In this document: positions 42,026 to 50,288 of the stretch, one piece after another
Numbering within the stretch: position 1 is the stretch's first letter
Layout of the letters: each line of letters starts with the position of its first letter
NCBI GenBank assembly: GCA_038396605.1
Contig: CP121690.1
Span: 310,001 to 374,000 of the forward strand
Direction of reading: 5' to 3'
Length of the DNA stretch: 64,000 bases
From: Eubacteriales bacterium mix99
GTDB taxonomy: Bacteria > Bacillota > Clostridia > Caldicoprobacterales > DTU083
The notes under the pieces: generated by a model
Databases searched by the model: none
Seen by the model: only the letters and a program-made list of their open reading frames with translations
Told to the model about the DNA's origin: nothing
Position numbers and translations under genes: made by a program

Positions 42026-43309
42026 TTACCTGAGAATCCGTTGAATGGGACGGCCGTCCGTGTCAGGCAGGCTCAGGCCAAGCAACTTTGCATAAGTTGG
42101 TGCTTCATCCACCAGGCCGGCATTTCGAATGCTCACATTATTTTTAAATCCAGGGCCGACCGCCGTTAAAATCGGCTGGGGACCTTTTTCGGGCAGATGT
42201 CCATGGGTGGCTTTGCCATATCGATAATCACCTCCTGTGCTGGAAGAGCTCAGCGGTAGCTTCCATGAACTTCCAAATGATGAATAGCCATCTGTTTCAA
42301 GGACAAACGAGAAGTCCCCTTCCAGGTGATAGTCCTTCTTTGCCCGGGCCGCGTCAAAAACTTCACTGATGCCATAAAGATTTGATTCCTTCAAAGATAA
42401 CAAAAGATCCTGAACTTCATGATACAGACATTTGTCCGATCTATTCTTCAGGTAAACATGAGCGGATGTACCCACTCCCAGGCAAAAAGCTTCCCAGTCC
42501 ACCAGATTGTTGTCTGCATCAGTTTTTATATAGCCCTTATCCAGCAGAAGCCGATTCAGGTTAATTGTCCGGACGATCTGGATCTGTCCGTGATCGCTGG
42601 TAAGGACAAAATTAAAGTCCTCCAGAATATCCGCCTCTTCTGCCGCCTCAAAAATCTGACCGATCCAGGCATCCGTCTCCCGGATGCCCTGGTCCACTTT
42701 ATCATTGAAAACCCCATACTGATGACGATATGCATCAATATTGGCAGGATGGATCATCATCAGATCCGGCCTGTATTTCTTTAAGATATCCACGCTGCAG
42801 TCGATGACAAACTGATCACACATGGGATGGGTTCGTTCCGCCATAACATCTTTGTGCCGGCGGATGACCTCCAGCATCTCCGGGCTGGAACCGGCTCCGG
42901 CAAAGGCATCCTCCAGAGACTCCTTCTTTGTCTGTGTCCAGTACTCGGGGATGAGGTAGTCAATATCCGGATGGCGTCCGGTTGTCGGCCAGAACACACT
43001 GCATGTGGAGAGTCCTTTTTCTTTTGCTGCGGTAAAAATATCCTTCGCTTTCACACAATCATGAAACCAGCACCACTTCATAGGATCCACAGCAGGGGAA
43101 AAATCAAAATTGCTGGTTACACCGTGCCGATCCGGGTAGGTCCCGGTCGACATAGTGACATGACAGGGGTAAGTGATACTTGGATAAATGGAGCGAACCT
43201 TCTCCACAGCCGAAGCTTCCGATAGATATTTCCTGTAGTTGGGCAGAGTTTTTAATAATTTCAGGTCCTCCGAGACCATTGCGTCTGCCGAGAAAACAAA
43301 CAGTTTCAT
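42026..43309 (-). CDS. Alkaline-phosphatase-superfamily phosphodiesterase/phosphatase, cytosolic
   Basis: 427 residues without signal peptide. It belongs to the nucleotide pyrophosphatase/phosphodiesterase-like group: metal ligand in FSADAM near residue 8, nucleophile region YPSITYPCHVTMSTGTYPDRHG, and TSDHGQI further on. The C-terminal part (GDYRYGKATHGHLPEKGPQPILTAVG) is typical. Encoded between the transporter and a polyol-type dehydrogenase, it may hydrolyse an imported phosphodiester or phosphate ester. The substrate is not evident from sequence. Confidence 0.8.
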   Translation of the reverse strand: MKLFVFSADAMVSEDLKLLKTLPNYRKYLSEASAVEKVRSIYPSITYPCHVTMSTGTYPDRHGVTSNFDFSPAVDPMKWCWFHDCVKAKDIFTAAKEKGLSTCSVFWPTTGRHPDIDYLIPEYWTQTKKESLEDAFAGAGSSPEMLEVIRRHKDVMAERTHPMCDQFVIDCSVDILKKYRPDLMMIHPANIDAYRHQYGVFNDKVDQGIRETDAWIGQIFEAAEEADILEDFNFVLTSDHGQIQIVRTINLNRLLLDKGYIKTDADNNLVDWEAFCLGVGTSAHVYLKNRSDKCLYHEVQDLLLSLKESNLYGISEVFDAARAKKDYHLEGDFSFVLETDGYSSFGSSWKLPLSSSSTGGDYRYGKATHGHLPEKGPQPILTAVGPGFKNNVSIRNAGLVDEAPTYAKLLGLSLPDTDGRPIQRILR

Positions 43310-43321
43310 TTTTACCCTCCC

Positions 43322-44578
43322 CTACTTCCAATGGTTCAGAAGATAGTCTTCTGCTTCCTTGTTCCAGAGTCCGTCATGGTGATCCACAATGTCCGCCAGA
43401 TCCGCAAACCGTTTATCGGTTTTCCCTTTTTCCCGTAAATCTTCCAGAGCCGTCAGTTCCATGTCAATCTGATTATAAATGAGCTTCTTGCCGCCGGACA
43501 TCTCCGGCAGATGGAGCACCGTTTCCGCGGCGCTGTTCAGGCCTCCCACATGGGTAATCATAATCGCGGGATGGATCCGCTTCTCCTGAGTGAGACGCAG
43601 GGCTTCCTTCATATCCTCCAGATTTCCGCCGGTACTTCCCAGCACATGGGTCCGGTTGTAATGTACATCATATAAATTGACCTGCCCTGAAAATCCCGGA
43701 TCCGTCGGCCCGGCAAAAAAGTTCATGCATCCGTCCCTGCCCAGAATGTCCGATGCGACCCGGACCAGCCCCTGTACCGGAGCATAAACGAAAACGTCAT
43801 CATAGCCTTCCGGCGATAGTTCCATCAGCTGTTTTACGGCATCCCCATCTTTCCCCGTCTGAAGGAAAACAACCTGTATGCCCCGGGCGGCATATTTTTC
43901 TTTGGGGAACAGTTTGCCGAGCCGTTCAATGCGGCTGGCATCCAGATCCGTAACCACCAGAAGCGAAGGAGGATTGTCACAGTTGAGCGCATAATCCACT
44001 GCTCCGAGACCCATAGGCCCTCCGCCGGCGAGAAGGGCAAGCTTTCCCCCCTGTTTCGTGCCCATCACATGATCATAGGTGTTCGCTATGGTATGGTAGC
44101 ACGAATGGAAGGCTCCGATGGAACAGGAAATCGGCTCTGCCAGAGAGGCTTCAAAAAAGGAATCGCCGTTGTATTCCAGCAGACAGCCAAGTTCCATCAC
44201 CTCAGGGGGAATGATGGTATAGGTTGCATTTCCTCCGAAGTATTCGTAGGAATATCCGGGGGACCACATGGTGCCCTTGTAGTTCAGAGCAGGCTGCAGG
44301 GCAAACTTCATGCCGGGAGCAAACTTAATCCGATGATTTTTGCCCACCTGGACAATTTCCCCTGCAAATTCATGGCCCATGATGACCGGATGGGTGGCGA
44401 CATTCTCCGGTACCCGTTTATGCCTGCTTCCCAGGATTGCACATTTATAGGTAGACATGCATACACTGTCGCTGATAACCTTCACAAGGATCTCATCATC
44501 GGTGATTTCAGGCAGTTCAAATTCTTCCACCCTCAAATCCTTTGCACCATACATTCTAAGCGCTCTTGTCTCCATCAT
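43322..44578 (-). CDS. Zinc-type medium-chain dehydrogenase, sorbose-1-phosphate reductase-like
   Basis: 418 residues, longer than ordinary MDR alcohol dehydrogenases and like the SorE group. The catalytic region includes VCMSTYK and GHEFAGE; LLAGGGPMGLGAVDYAL binds NAD(P); VYAPVQGLVRVASDILGRDGCMNFFAG is in the cofactor domain. No structural-zinc four-cysteine loop is seen. It probably interconverts a polyol (phosphate) and ketose (phosphate). First gene of the operon, after GGAAAGGGGAAAGA, so it may define the substrate chemistry. Confidence 0.82.
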   Translation of the reverse strand: MMETRALRMYGAKDLRVEEFELPEITDDEILVKVISDSVCMSTYKCAILGSRHKRVPENVATHPVIMGHEFAGEIVQVGKNHRIKFAPGMKFALQPALNYKGTMWSPGYSYEYFGGNATYTIIPPEVMELGCLLEYNGDSFFEASLAEPISCSIGAFHSCYHTIANTYDHVMGTKQGGKLALLAGGGPMGLGAVDYALNCDNPPSLLVVTDLDASRIERLGKLFPKEKYAARGIQVVFLQTGKDGDAVKQLMELSPEGYDDVFVYAPVQGLVRVASDILGRDGCMNFFAGPTDPGFSGQVNLYDVHYNRTHVLGSTGGNLEDMKEALRLTQEKRIHPAIMITHVGGLNSAAETVLHLPEMSGGKKLIYNQIDMELTALEDLREKGKTDKRFADLADIVDHHDGLWNKEAEDYLLNHWK

Positions 44579-44613
44579 TCTTTCCCCTTTCCGTCCATAT
44601 AAAATCCTGCGTT

Positions 44614-44660
44614 CTATTTTTCAAAAACTGTTGTTTCAATAAGTATAACTATTGTTTGAA
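44614..44660 (-). promoter_or_regulatory. Three DeoR-type direct repeats downstream of the promoter
   Basis: Minus-strand TTCAAACAATAG (44660-44649), TTGAAACAACAG (44639-44628) and TTGAAAAATAG (44624-44614); the first two start 21 nt apart, two helical turns. They lie between the transcription start and the first gene, a plausible operator for the DeoR regulator of this operon. Confidence 0.6.
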
Positions 44661-44673
44661 TAGCTTTATGACA

Positions 44674-44702
44674 AGAATAGCATCATTTTCGATAGATGTC
44701 AA
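44674..44702 (-). promoter_or_regulatory. Promoter of the DeoR-controlled uptake operon
   Basis: Minus strand TTGACA (44702-44697), 17-nt spacer, TATTCT (44679-44674), about 95 nt ahead of the first start codon. A further A+T-rich stretch lies upstream (44703-44740). Confidence 0.8.
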
Positions 44703-44827
44703 TCATTTTTATAGCAATTTTCGACAAAATTTTAACAGCTTGTCGTGAAACTTTTCGGGATAAAAAACAGATTATGGAACCTTTCCATTATAATTTCCCA
44801 TAAAAAGAATGTCGGGAAATATCCTCC

Positions 44828-44871
44828 AAAAAAAGCAGCGACAGGAACAAGATGCCCTGCCACTGCTTTTT
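44828..44871 (-). terminator. Terminator downstream of the serpin gene
   Basis: On the minus strand AAAAAGCAG-T-G-GCAGG ... CCTG-T-C-GCTGCTTTTTTT: a stem of about 13 bp with mismatches, ending in seven T. It lies 100 nt after the serpin stop; on the plus strand it ends in T5. Confidence 0.75.
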
Positions 44872-44971
44872 ATCCACTTGTCATTTCAATTGTTCAGCTG
44901 CCCAATTTCAATTGTTCCGTTGTCTGATTCAAATTGTCTGGTTGCCCGATACCGTCCCCGTTAATCGGTCC

Positions 44972-46237
44972 TTATTTGCCGATATCCGTCACTGCCCCGA
45001 TAAACAGAGGCAGATTCGTCTCACAGTCCAGAAGCAGATAAACAAAGGGACGGTCCAGACAAACGGTCTTTTCGTCCTGCATGGCGGATTCGGTTGTCAT
45101 CTCCACTGCCGTTGCAGCACCGGCCCTGGTGCCTTTCTCGTTTACAGAGATATAGGTTTTATGAATCACGCGGCTGATAAAGATGTTTTCGTTGCCGTTG
45201 TCGTACCGGCCCAGCCGGGTAAAGTCCGCAAGGCCTGCGTCGAACGCATCGCTCATTCCCATGCCGGACAGCACATCCTGCATTTCAAAGGCACTCCTGC
45301 TTTCAAATTTGGGGATTGCTGCGTTCACCACTGCTTCCTGCGCATCCCGAAGAGTGTTTTGAAGCTCACTGCCGGTAAGACCTGCAATGGCATCCTGAAT
45401 TGAAATCCCCTCATCAGGCAGCAGAGCAGCTAAGGCATATTTGCGATCCGCATAGTATTTCATAAAGCCCGTGGCACTGCCGCTGTCAAGATACATGTGT
45501 TCACCGCCGTACATCATTTTCACGCTTTTTTTCTTTCCGGATACCGTGGTAAATGTGCCGTCCCGTACCTCGCCCTTCCTATAAATGTCCTCCCACTCAG
45601 CATCAAAGGCCAGGGCATTGACAAGGTACATCACAGCCTTTTCCGGAATTTTGTCCAGGATATCCGGGATCATGCCATCCGTGTTCCTGCCGACCCAGTG
45701 ATTGATGTCCTTCCGTGTGGCATCGTCAAAAGCTGCCTTGTAGACAGATGCTCCATAGCAGTCCGCATTGATCTGAAGGAAATCCTTCTCCACCTTCAGC
45801 CTGTCGTCATCCCTGAACCAGATGGAATTGGCCAGGTGGACCTTGTATTTGTCGCCGGAAGAAAGATGATCCATATAGATGTGCAGATATTCATTCAGAC
45901 TTGATACCGGAAGGCCGAAAACTTTCTCCATCTGTGCAAGGGTCTCGCCCTGCGCTCCATTGGCTGTCATGGCAAGGGCACACAGCACAGAGACAGGTGA
46001 AATCAATGGATTCTTAGCGCCGGTTGCAGTGTTTTGAAACAATTTCACAGAAAAATCAGCTATTGCATCCGTTTGTTCGTCAGTCAGGTAAGCGTCAATC
46101 ATCTGATTGGGTTTTATGCCGTCCATGAGATCCGCTGCATGCACTTTATCCGTATCCGTACTGCAGCCGGTGAGGGAAAACATCATGGAAAAGAGGAACA
46201 GGAAATCAAGGACTCCTGCCGTTATCTGTCTTTTCAT
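44972..46237 (-). CDS. Serpin-family protease inhibitor, lipoprotein
   Basis: 421 residues. Signal peptide with lipobox LTGC (Cys25), a linker to about 50, and a full serpin fold: NPLISPVSVLCALAMTANGAQGET, NSIWFRDD, YLVNALAFDAEWE, ALLPDEG. The reactive-centre region is SVNEKGTRAGAATAVEM followed by TTESAMQDEKTVCLDRPFVYLL. The hinge GTRAGAATA has the small residues needed for loop insertion, so it is probably inhibitory. As a surface lipoprotein it could block external proteases. AAGGAGCAGAACTAT precedes the ATG. Confidence 0.92.
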   Translation of the reverse strand: MKRQITAGVLDFLFLFSMMFSLTGCSTDTDKVHAADLMDGIKPNQMIDAYLTDEQTDAIADFSVKLFQNTATGAKNPLISPVSVLCALAMTANGAQGETLAQMEKVFGLPVSSLNEYLHIYMDHLSSGDKYKVHLANSIWFRDDDRLKVEKDFLQINADCYGASVYKAAFDDATRKDINHWVGRNTDGMIPDILDKIPEKAVMYLVNALAFDAEWEDIYRKGEVRDGTFTTVSGKKKSVKMMYGGEHMYLDSGSATGFMKYYADRKYALAALLPDEGISIQDAIAGLTGSELQNTLRDAQEAVVNAAIPKFESRSAFEMQDVLSGMGMSDAFDAGLADFTRLGRYDNGNENIFISRVIHKTYISVNEKGTRAGAATAVEMTTESAMQDEKTVCLDRPFVYLLLDCETNLPLFIGAVTDIGK

Positions 46238-46412
46238 ATAGTTCTGCTCCTTTCAATGGTTTTGAGTTTGTACGAGCCATCTTTCAAACAGTACTATTAT
46301 TCTGCATACATCAGCTGTATGATACAAATACATCCCCACTGACTGACTTTATGCTGCAGGACACGGCAACATGACACAGATGCTTTGTCCAGCAAAGAGA
46401 TAACCAGAGTTC

Positions 46413-46488
46413 CAGGGATTTATCCCTGAAGGGTCGGACTCGTTAAGAGCATAGAGAAGGCTGTCCAAAATGCCGGGATTTATCCCTG
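46413..46488. repeat. Two copies of a CAGGGATTTATCCCTG element
   Basis: CAGGGATTTATCCCTG (46413-46428) and CGGGATTTATCCCTG (46474-46488), the latter overlapping the stop codon of the lipid kinase gene. Related halves form the hairpin at 37685-37722. They look like a small dispersed palindromic repeat. Confidence 0.5.
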
Positions 46489-47400
46489 CGGAATCAGGAA
46501 CCGCACCGCAGACGGCACCACCTCAAAGGAAGTCCGCTCCACCATACTGCATTCTCCGTCCAGGTTCTGCGCCACCGGCTGAGCTGTCATGATCTCCATC
46601 CGTTTCCCGCGATGAAACGTCAGAATCCCGTCAAATTCCTTCGACTTCAAATGCTTGCCTGCCTTATAAAGGGAGATCAGCTTCGGAAGACGATGAAAAG
46701 CAGGCTTGCGGATCAGGATGAAGTCCAGAAGACCGTCGTCCGGAACCGCTTCCGGTGCAGCATGGTATCCGCCTCCGTAATAGCGTCCGCATGCGGCCAC
46801 TGCCATCAGAAAACAGTCTTCATATCTCCTGCTTCCGTCGATGGTAATCAGCATCTCGTCTCCGATCCGGCCAAGAATCGTCCTGATCAGCCCCAGGTTA
46901 TAGGCAGCCGGCCCGCTGAGAAAACGGAAACGTTTCAGCTTTTCCACCTCCAGGGGGATCTTAGCGTCCATGCCCACTGTGCAGAGATTCATGGCATACT
47001 GATCTCCCGAACGGATCATATCCACAACCCCGGGCTGCGCGTGAAGCTGCTTTTCCGGAGACAGAAAGTCCTCCATCGAACCAAATGTTTTGATGTAGTC
47101 ATTTCCGGAACCGCATGGAAAAATGCCAACCGCTGCATTCTCTTTGCCGATCAGCCCCGAAGCGATTTCGCTCAGCGTTCCGTCGCCGCCAAAACCGTAA
47201 ATTGCCACAGTGTCTCCCCTGGCTGCCTCCCTTTCGGCAATCTCCGTGGCATGACCCGGATATTTTGTTTCATACCAGGTGAAATCCACCTTTCGATCAC
47301 AAAAAGCCGCCCGAACGGAGGGAAAAACCGTCTCCAGCGGGTTTCGGGTGCCCGCCTTTGGATTCACAATAAGAACACAGCGCAAAACTTCATCCCCCAT
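46480..47400 (-). CDS. Diacylglycerol kinase-family lipid kinase
   Basis: 306 residues of the DAGK catalytic family: LIVNPKAGTRN at the N-terminus, GFGGDGTLSEIASGL nucleotide motif and FPCGSGNDYIKTFG; the C-terminal beta domain ends near the stop. Phosphorylates a membrane lipid such as diacylglycerol, recycling the lipid left by membrane-derived polymer synthesis. It is transcribed in the same direction as gnd but is separated from it by a terminator. Confidence 0.88.
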   Translation of the reverse strand: MGDEVLRCVLIVNPKAGTRNPLETVFPSVRAAFCDRKVDFTWYETKYPGHATEIAEREAARGDTVAIYGFGGDGTLSEIASGLIGKENAAVGIFPCGSGNDYIKTFGSMEDFLSPEKQLHAQPGVVDMIRSGDQYAMNLCTVGMDAKIPLEVEKLKRFRFLSGPAAYNLGLIRTILGRIGDEMLITIDGSRRYEDCFLMAVAACGRYYGGGYHAAPEAVPDDGLLDFILIRKPAFHRLPKLISLYKAGKHLKSKEFDGILTFHRGKRMEIMTAQPVAQNLDGECSMVERTSFEVVPSAVRFLIPQG

Positions 47401-47600
47401 CGCAATACTTTAACCCAATGGAACACGGAACAAACTGAAAATGCAAACAAAAGTGTAAAAGCAGATACCCTATCGGAAAACCGAGCCAATATCGAAGCAA
47501 TACACAAATACAAATATAAATCACAGTTATTATACCATTTTATATGAAGACGAGCCATAAAAAATTTTAAAGGTAATGCGAAGAAACATTTCCTGTTACA
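47401..47600. other. Upstream region of the lipid kinase gene
   Basis: A+T-rich, no gene seen; must hold the promoter of the lipid kinase gene, but no near-consensus pair can be picked with confidence. Confidence 0.35.
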
Positions 47601-47646
47601 GGGAATAAAAAAGAGCCATGGAATTCCATGACCCTTTTTTGTTCCC
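47601..47646 (-). terminator. Terminator of the gnd gene
   Basis: Minus strand GGGAACAAAAAAGGG-TCATGG-AATT-CCATGG-CTCTTTTTTATTCCC: a long hairpin around the palindrome CATGGAATTCCATG with A6/T6 flanks. Located about 95 nt after the gnd stop. Confidence 0.8.
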
Positions 47647-47668
47647 TCTTTTGTCTTGCTCTGTTCCC

Positions 47669-47722
47669 CTGTCTTTCCCTGCTCTCCTGTCTTTCCCTGC
47701 TCTCCTGTCTTTCCCTGCTCTC
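47669..47722. repeat. Three perfect tandem 18-bp repeats between gnd and its terminator
   Basis: Unit CTGTCTTTCCCTGCTCTC three times without a mismatch (47669-47686, 47687-47704, 47705-47722), plus a degenerate partial unit to the left. It lies in the 3' untranslated region of gnd. Perfect identity suggests recent expansion by slippage. Confidence 0.85.
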
Positions 47723-47738
47723 CTCATCCATTTCCGGT

Positions 47739-49181
47739 TTATACCGGATCGCTGGTGACTTCATCCGACGGATTCAGCCACTGGGTATGAAATACACCGG
47801 GTTTGTCCAGCCGCCGATAGGTATGAGCGCCAAAGTAATCCCGTTGGGCCTGAATCATATTGGCCGGCAGGGTTTCCCTCCGGTAGCTGTCAAAATAGGA
47901 CAGAGCGGAACTGAAGGCCGGTACCGGAATCCCCAGATTGACAGCTTTGCTGACCACCAGACGCCATCCGGACTGGGCTTTCTCCACGGCATCCCGGAAG
48001 TACGGAGCCAGGAGCAGATTGGTCAGATTGGGCTGCTCGTCAAAGGCGTCCTTGATGGTCTGCAGGAACTGTGCCCGAATAATGCACCCTCCCCGCCACA
48101 TCAGGGCGATGTCGCCAAAATTCAGATCCCATCCATATACCTTCGAAGCTTCCCGCATCATGGCAAAGCCCTGGGCATAGGAACAGATCTTGGATGCGAA
48201 CAATGCCTGCCGGATGGCCTCGACAAACTCCTCCTGGACCCCGTCAAATTTGCCTGCCGGTCCGACCAGTATTCTGGATGCCTCTTTGCGCTCTTCCTTC
48301 ACGGCAGAAGCACAGCGGGCATATACCGCTTCTGTAATGGTGGGAGCGGAAATTCCCAGATCCAGAGCCGCCTGGCTGGTCCATTTGCCGGTTCCCTTCT
48401 GGCCGGCCGTATCCTGAATCACATCCACCATGGGCTTTCCGGTTTCCTTGTCCACTTTGGACAGAATATCCCGGGTAATCTCTATCAGATAGCTGTTCAG
48501 TTCCCCCTTGTTCCACTCGTCAAATACATCATGCATTTCCTTTGCGGACATCCCCAGGGCGTGCTTCATGATATAGTAGGCTTCGCTGATGAGCTGCATA
48601 TCACCGTATTCAATGCCGTTATGAACCATTTTTACAAAATGGCCGGCGCCGTCGTTTCCCAGCCACTCACAGCAGGGAGTACCGTCTTCCACCTTCGCGG
48701 AAATCTTCTGAAGAATGGGAGCCACATGGAGCCACGCTTCTTTCGAACCTCCGGGCATAATGCTGGGGCCTTTCAAAGCGCCTTCCTCACCGCCGGAAAC
48801 ACCAGTTCCAACATAGAGAAGTCCTTTTGCCTCCACTTCCCTTGTCCGGCGTATGGTGTCCGGGAAGTGGGAATTTCCGCCGTCAATGATGATGTCCCCC
48901 GGCTCCAGACAAGGAATCAGTTTTTCAATGAAGTCATCCACCGGTTTGCCGGCCTTGACCATCAGCATGACCTTGCGGGGTTTCTTCAGGGAACTTACCA
49001 GTTCCTCAATGGAATAAGCGCCGATGATGTTCCTGTCCTTCCCCCTGCCTTCCACAAAACGGGTGACCTTTTCCACAGTCCGGTTGAATACTGCCACGGT
49101 AAAACCCTTGCCTTCCATGTTCAGCACCAGGTTTTCCCCCATAACTGCCAGACCAATCAAGCCGATATCTGCTTTTTTCAT
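47739..49181 (-). CDS. gnd: 6-phosphogluconate dehydrogenase, decarboxylating
   Basis: 480 residues from ATG 49181 (GGAGGAGGATACAAGGT ahead; the frame to 49307 has no such site). IGLIGLAVMGENLVLN binds NADP. DGGNSHFPDT, GTGVSGGEEGALKGPSIMPGG and HFVKMVHNGIEYGDMQ are the catalytic landmarks; C-terminal RDYFGAHTYRRLDKPGVFHTQW is typical. Oxidative pentose-phosphate enzyme giving ribulose-5-phosphate, CO2 and NADPH. No zwf gene is in the window. Confidence 0.95.
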   Translation of the reverse strand: MKKADIGLIGLAVMGENLVLNMEGKGFTVAVFNRTVEKVTRFVEGRGKDRNIIGAYSIEELVSSLKKPRKVMLMVKAGKPVDDFIEKLIPCLEPGDIIIDGGNSHFPDTIRRTREVEAKGLLYVGTGVSGGEEGALKGPSIMPGGSKEAWLHVAPILQKISAKVEDGTPCCEWLGNDGAGHFVKMVHNGIEYGDMQLISEAYYIMKHALGMSAKEMHDVFDEWNKGELNSYLIEITRDILSKVDKETGKPMVDVIQDTAGQKGTGKWTSQAALDLGISAPTITEAVYARCASAVKEERKEASRILVGPAGKFDGVQEEFVEAIRQALFASKICSYAQGFAMMREASKVYGWDLNFGDIALMWRGGCIIRAQFLQTIKDAFDEQPNLTNLLLAPYFRDAVEKAQSGWRLVVSKAVNLGIPVPAFSSALSYFDSYRRETLPANMIQAQRDYFGAHTYRRLDKPGVFHTQWLNPSDEVTSDPV

Positions 49182-49313
49182 ACCTTGTATCCTCCTCCGT
49201 TGCGTCCTTTTCGTTTTTGTCCATCGTCTTTTGTCAGTTTTCGGCATTCCTTCTGATTCGAATTTTACGGACTCAATCGAATGCCTTTCCTGCCTTCCTG
49301 CCTGCAACCCTGC

Positions 49314-50234
49314 TTACCGGTTTTCCCGGATTGTGATCCGAATGTTCCCCGCTGCTTCCTCTCCCGGCCTCAGGCAGATTGTCCCGGTATCGTCCACGCC
49401 CGACTCTGCCATATTGAACCCGTTGTTGCAGTTGGTAACCGGCTCAATGGCGAAAAACGGCTTGCCTGGCGGAGCATACAGAATGAGATTCTCAAAGACC
49501 GGATCCGCTTCCATGGTCATGGCAACGCCGCTGCCCGGCCATTGGACCATCACGCTGCCTTCCCCGGCACGAAAGCAGTTATCCACAAGCCGATCCTCTC
49601 TCAGAATCCTTTCTTCGGAAAAGTCCAGTTCCCGGGGTACCGGAATCCACTTCCCGGTGGGAATGGGCGTATTTCCCGGGTAAAGCCCCTTCACCGGCAA
49701 TTTCACCAGAACCCTGTCATCCTGCCCTGTCAGCTTCCTGGAGAAATAGGGGTGGGTGCCAAAGCCAACAGGCATCACTTCTGATCCTTCGTTCCGGATA
49801 CAAAAGCGAATGGTAAACACATTGCCGCTCAGGCGAAACATCATTCTACAGGAAAACGGCCAGGGCCAGTTGACATTCTCCTGCTCTCTGCTGTCCAGAC
49901 CTACCTCCAGCTGCTGCCCGTCCTCCGACCGGACTTTCCACGGCATATCCCGGACGACTCCATGAATGGCATGACCATCCGCATCGTTCCGGAAAAGCGA
50001 AAGGGTTTTTCCCCTGAAATGCAGGATCCCATTCTCAATCCGATTCGAATAGGGCATCAGGTGAAAGGAAGAAAAGGCACCGGGATCCTTTGCCTCCATT
50101 GCCCCCTGCGGGGTGGGACGCATGATGTCCACCCACTTTCCGTTTAAAAGAAAGCGCATGGAGCAAATGGAAGATCCGACTTCCGGACAGACAGATACCG
50201 CTGTCTGATCGTTTCGGATTGTCCGTAAATTCAT
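49314..50234 (-). CDS. Aldose 1-epimerase (mutarotase family)
   Basis: 306-residue galactose-mutarotase-fold protein: FSSFHLMPYSNRIENGILHFRGK with the substrate Arg, GHAIHGVVRDMPW with the catalytic His, GFGTHPYFS with the second His, and a C-terminal Glu region IEPVTNCNNGFNM. Interconverts anomers of an aldose; substrate not evident. Between gnd and the LarA-like gene on the same strand. Confidence 0.87.
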   Translation of the reverse strand: MNLRTIRNDQTAVSVCPEVGSSICSMRFLLNGKWVDIMRPTPQGAMEAKDPGAFSSFHLMPYSNRIENGILHFRGKTLSLFRNDADGHAIHGVVRDMPWKVRSEDGQQLEVGLDSREQENVNWPWPFSCRMMFRLSGNVFTIRFCIRNEGSEVMPVGFGTHPYFSRKLTGQDDRVLVKLPVKGLYPGNTPIPTGKWIPVPRELDFSEERILREDRLVDNCFRAGEGSVMVQWPGSGVAMTMEADPVFENLILYAPPGKPFFAIEPVTNCNNGFNMAESGVDDTGTICLRPGEEAAGNIRITIRENR

Positions 50235-50288
50235 TGCTGCTCATCCTCCTGAATGATTACTGAATAATAATTACTGAATCATTATATC

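Noticed and set aside
44745-45403. Small plus-strand frames opposite the serpin and its 3' flank
   Set aside because: Shadow frames; the region holds the serpin terminator and no ribosome sites on the plus strand.
47669-47722. Possible CRISPR array
   Set aside because: Units are contiguous 18-mers with no spacers, and no cas genes are nearby.
47567-47764. Minus-strand frame with repeated ESRERQ units
   Set aside because: It is the translation of the 18-bp tandem repeats after the gnd stop; no ribosome site and it runs through the terminator.
47628-49256. 542-codon plus-strand frame opposite gnd
   Set aside because: Shadow of gnd, which has every family motif on the minus strand.
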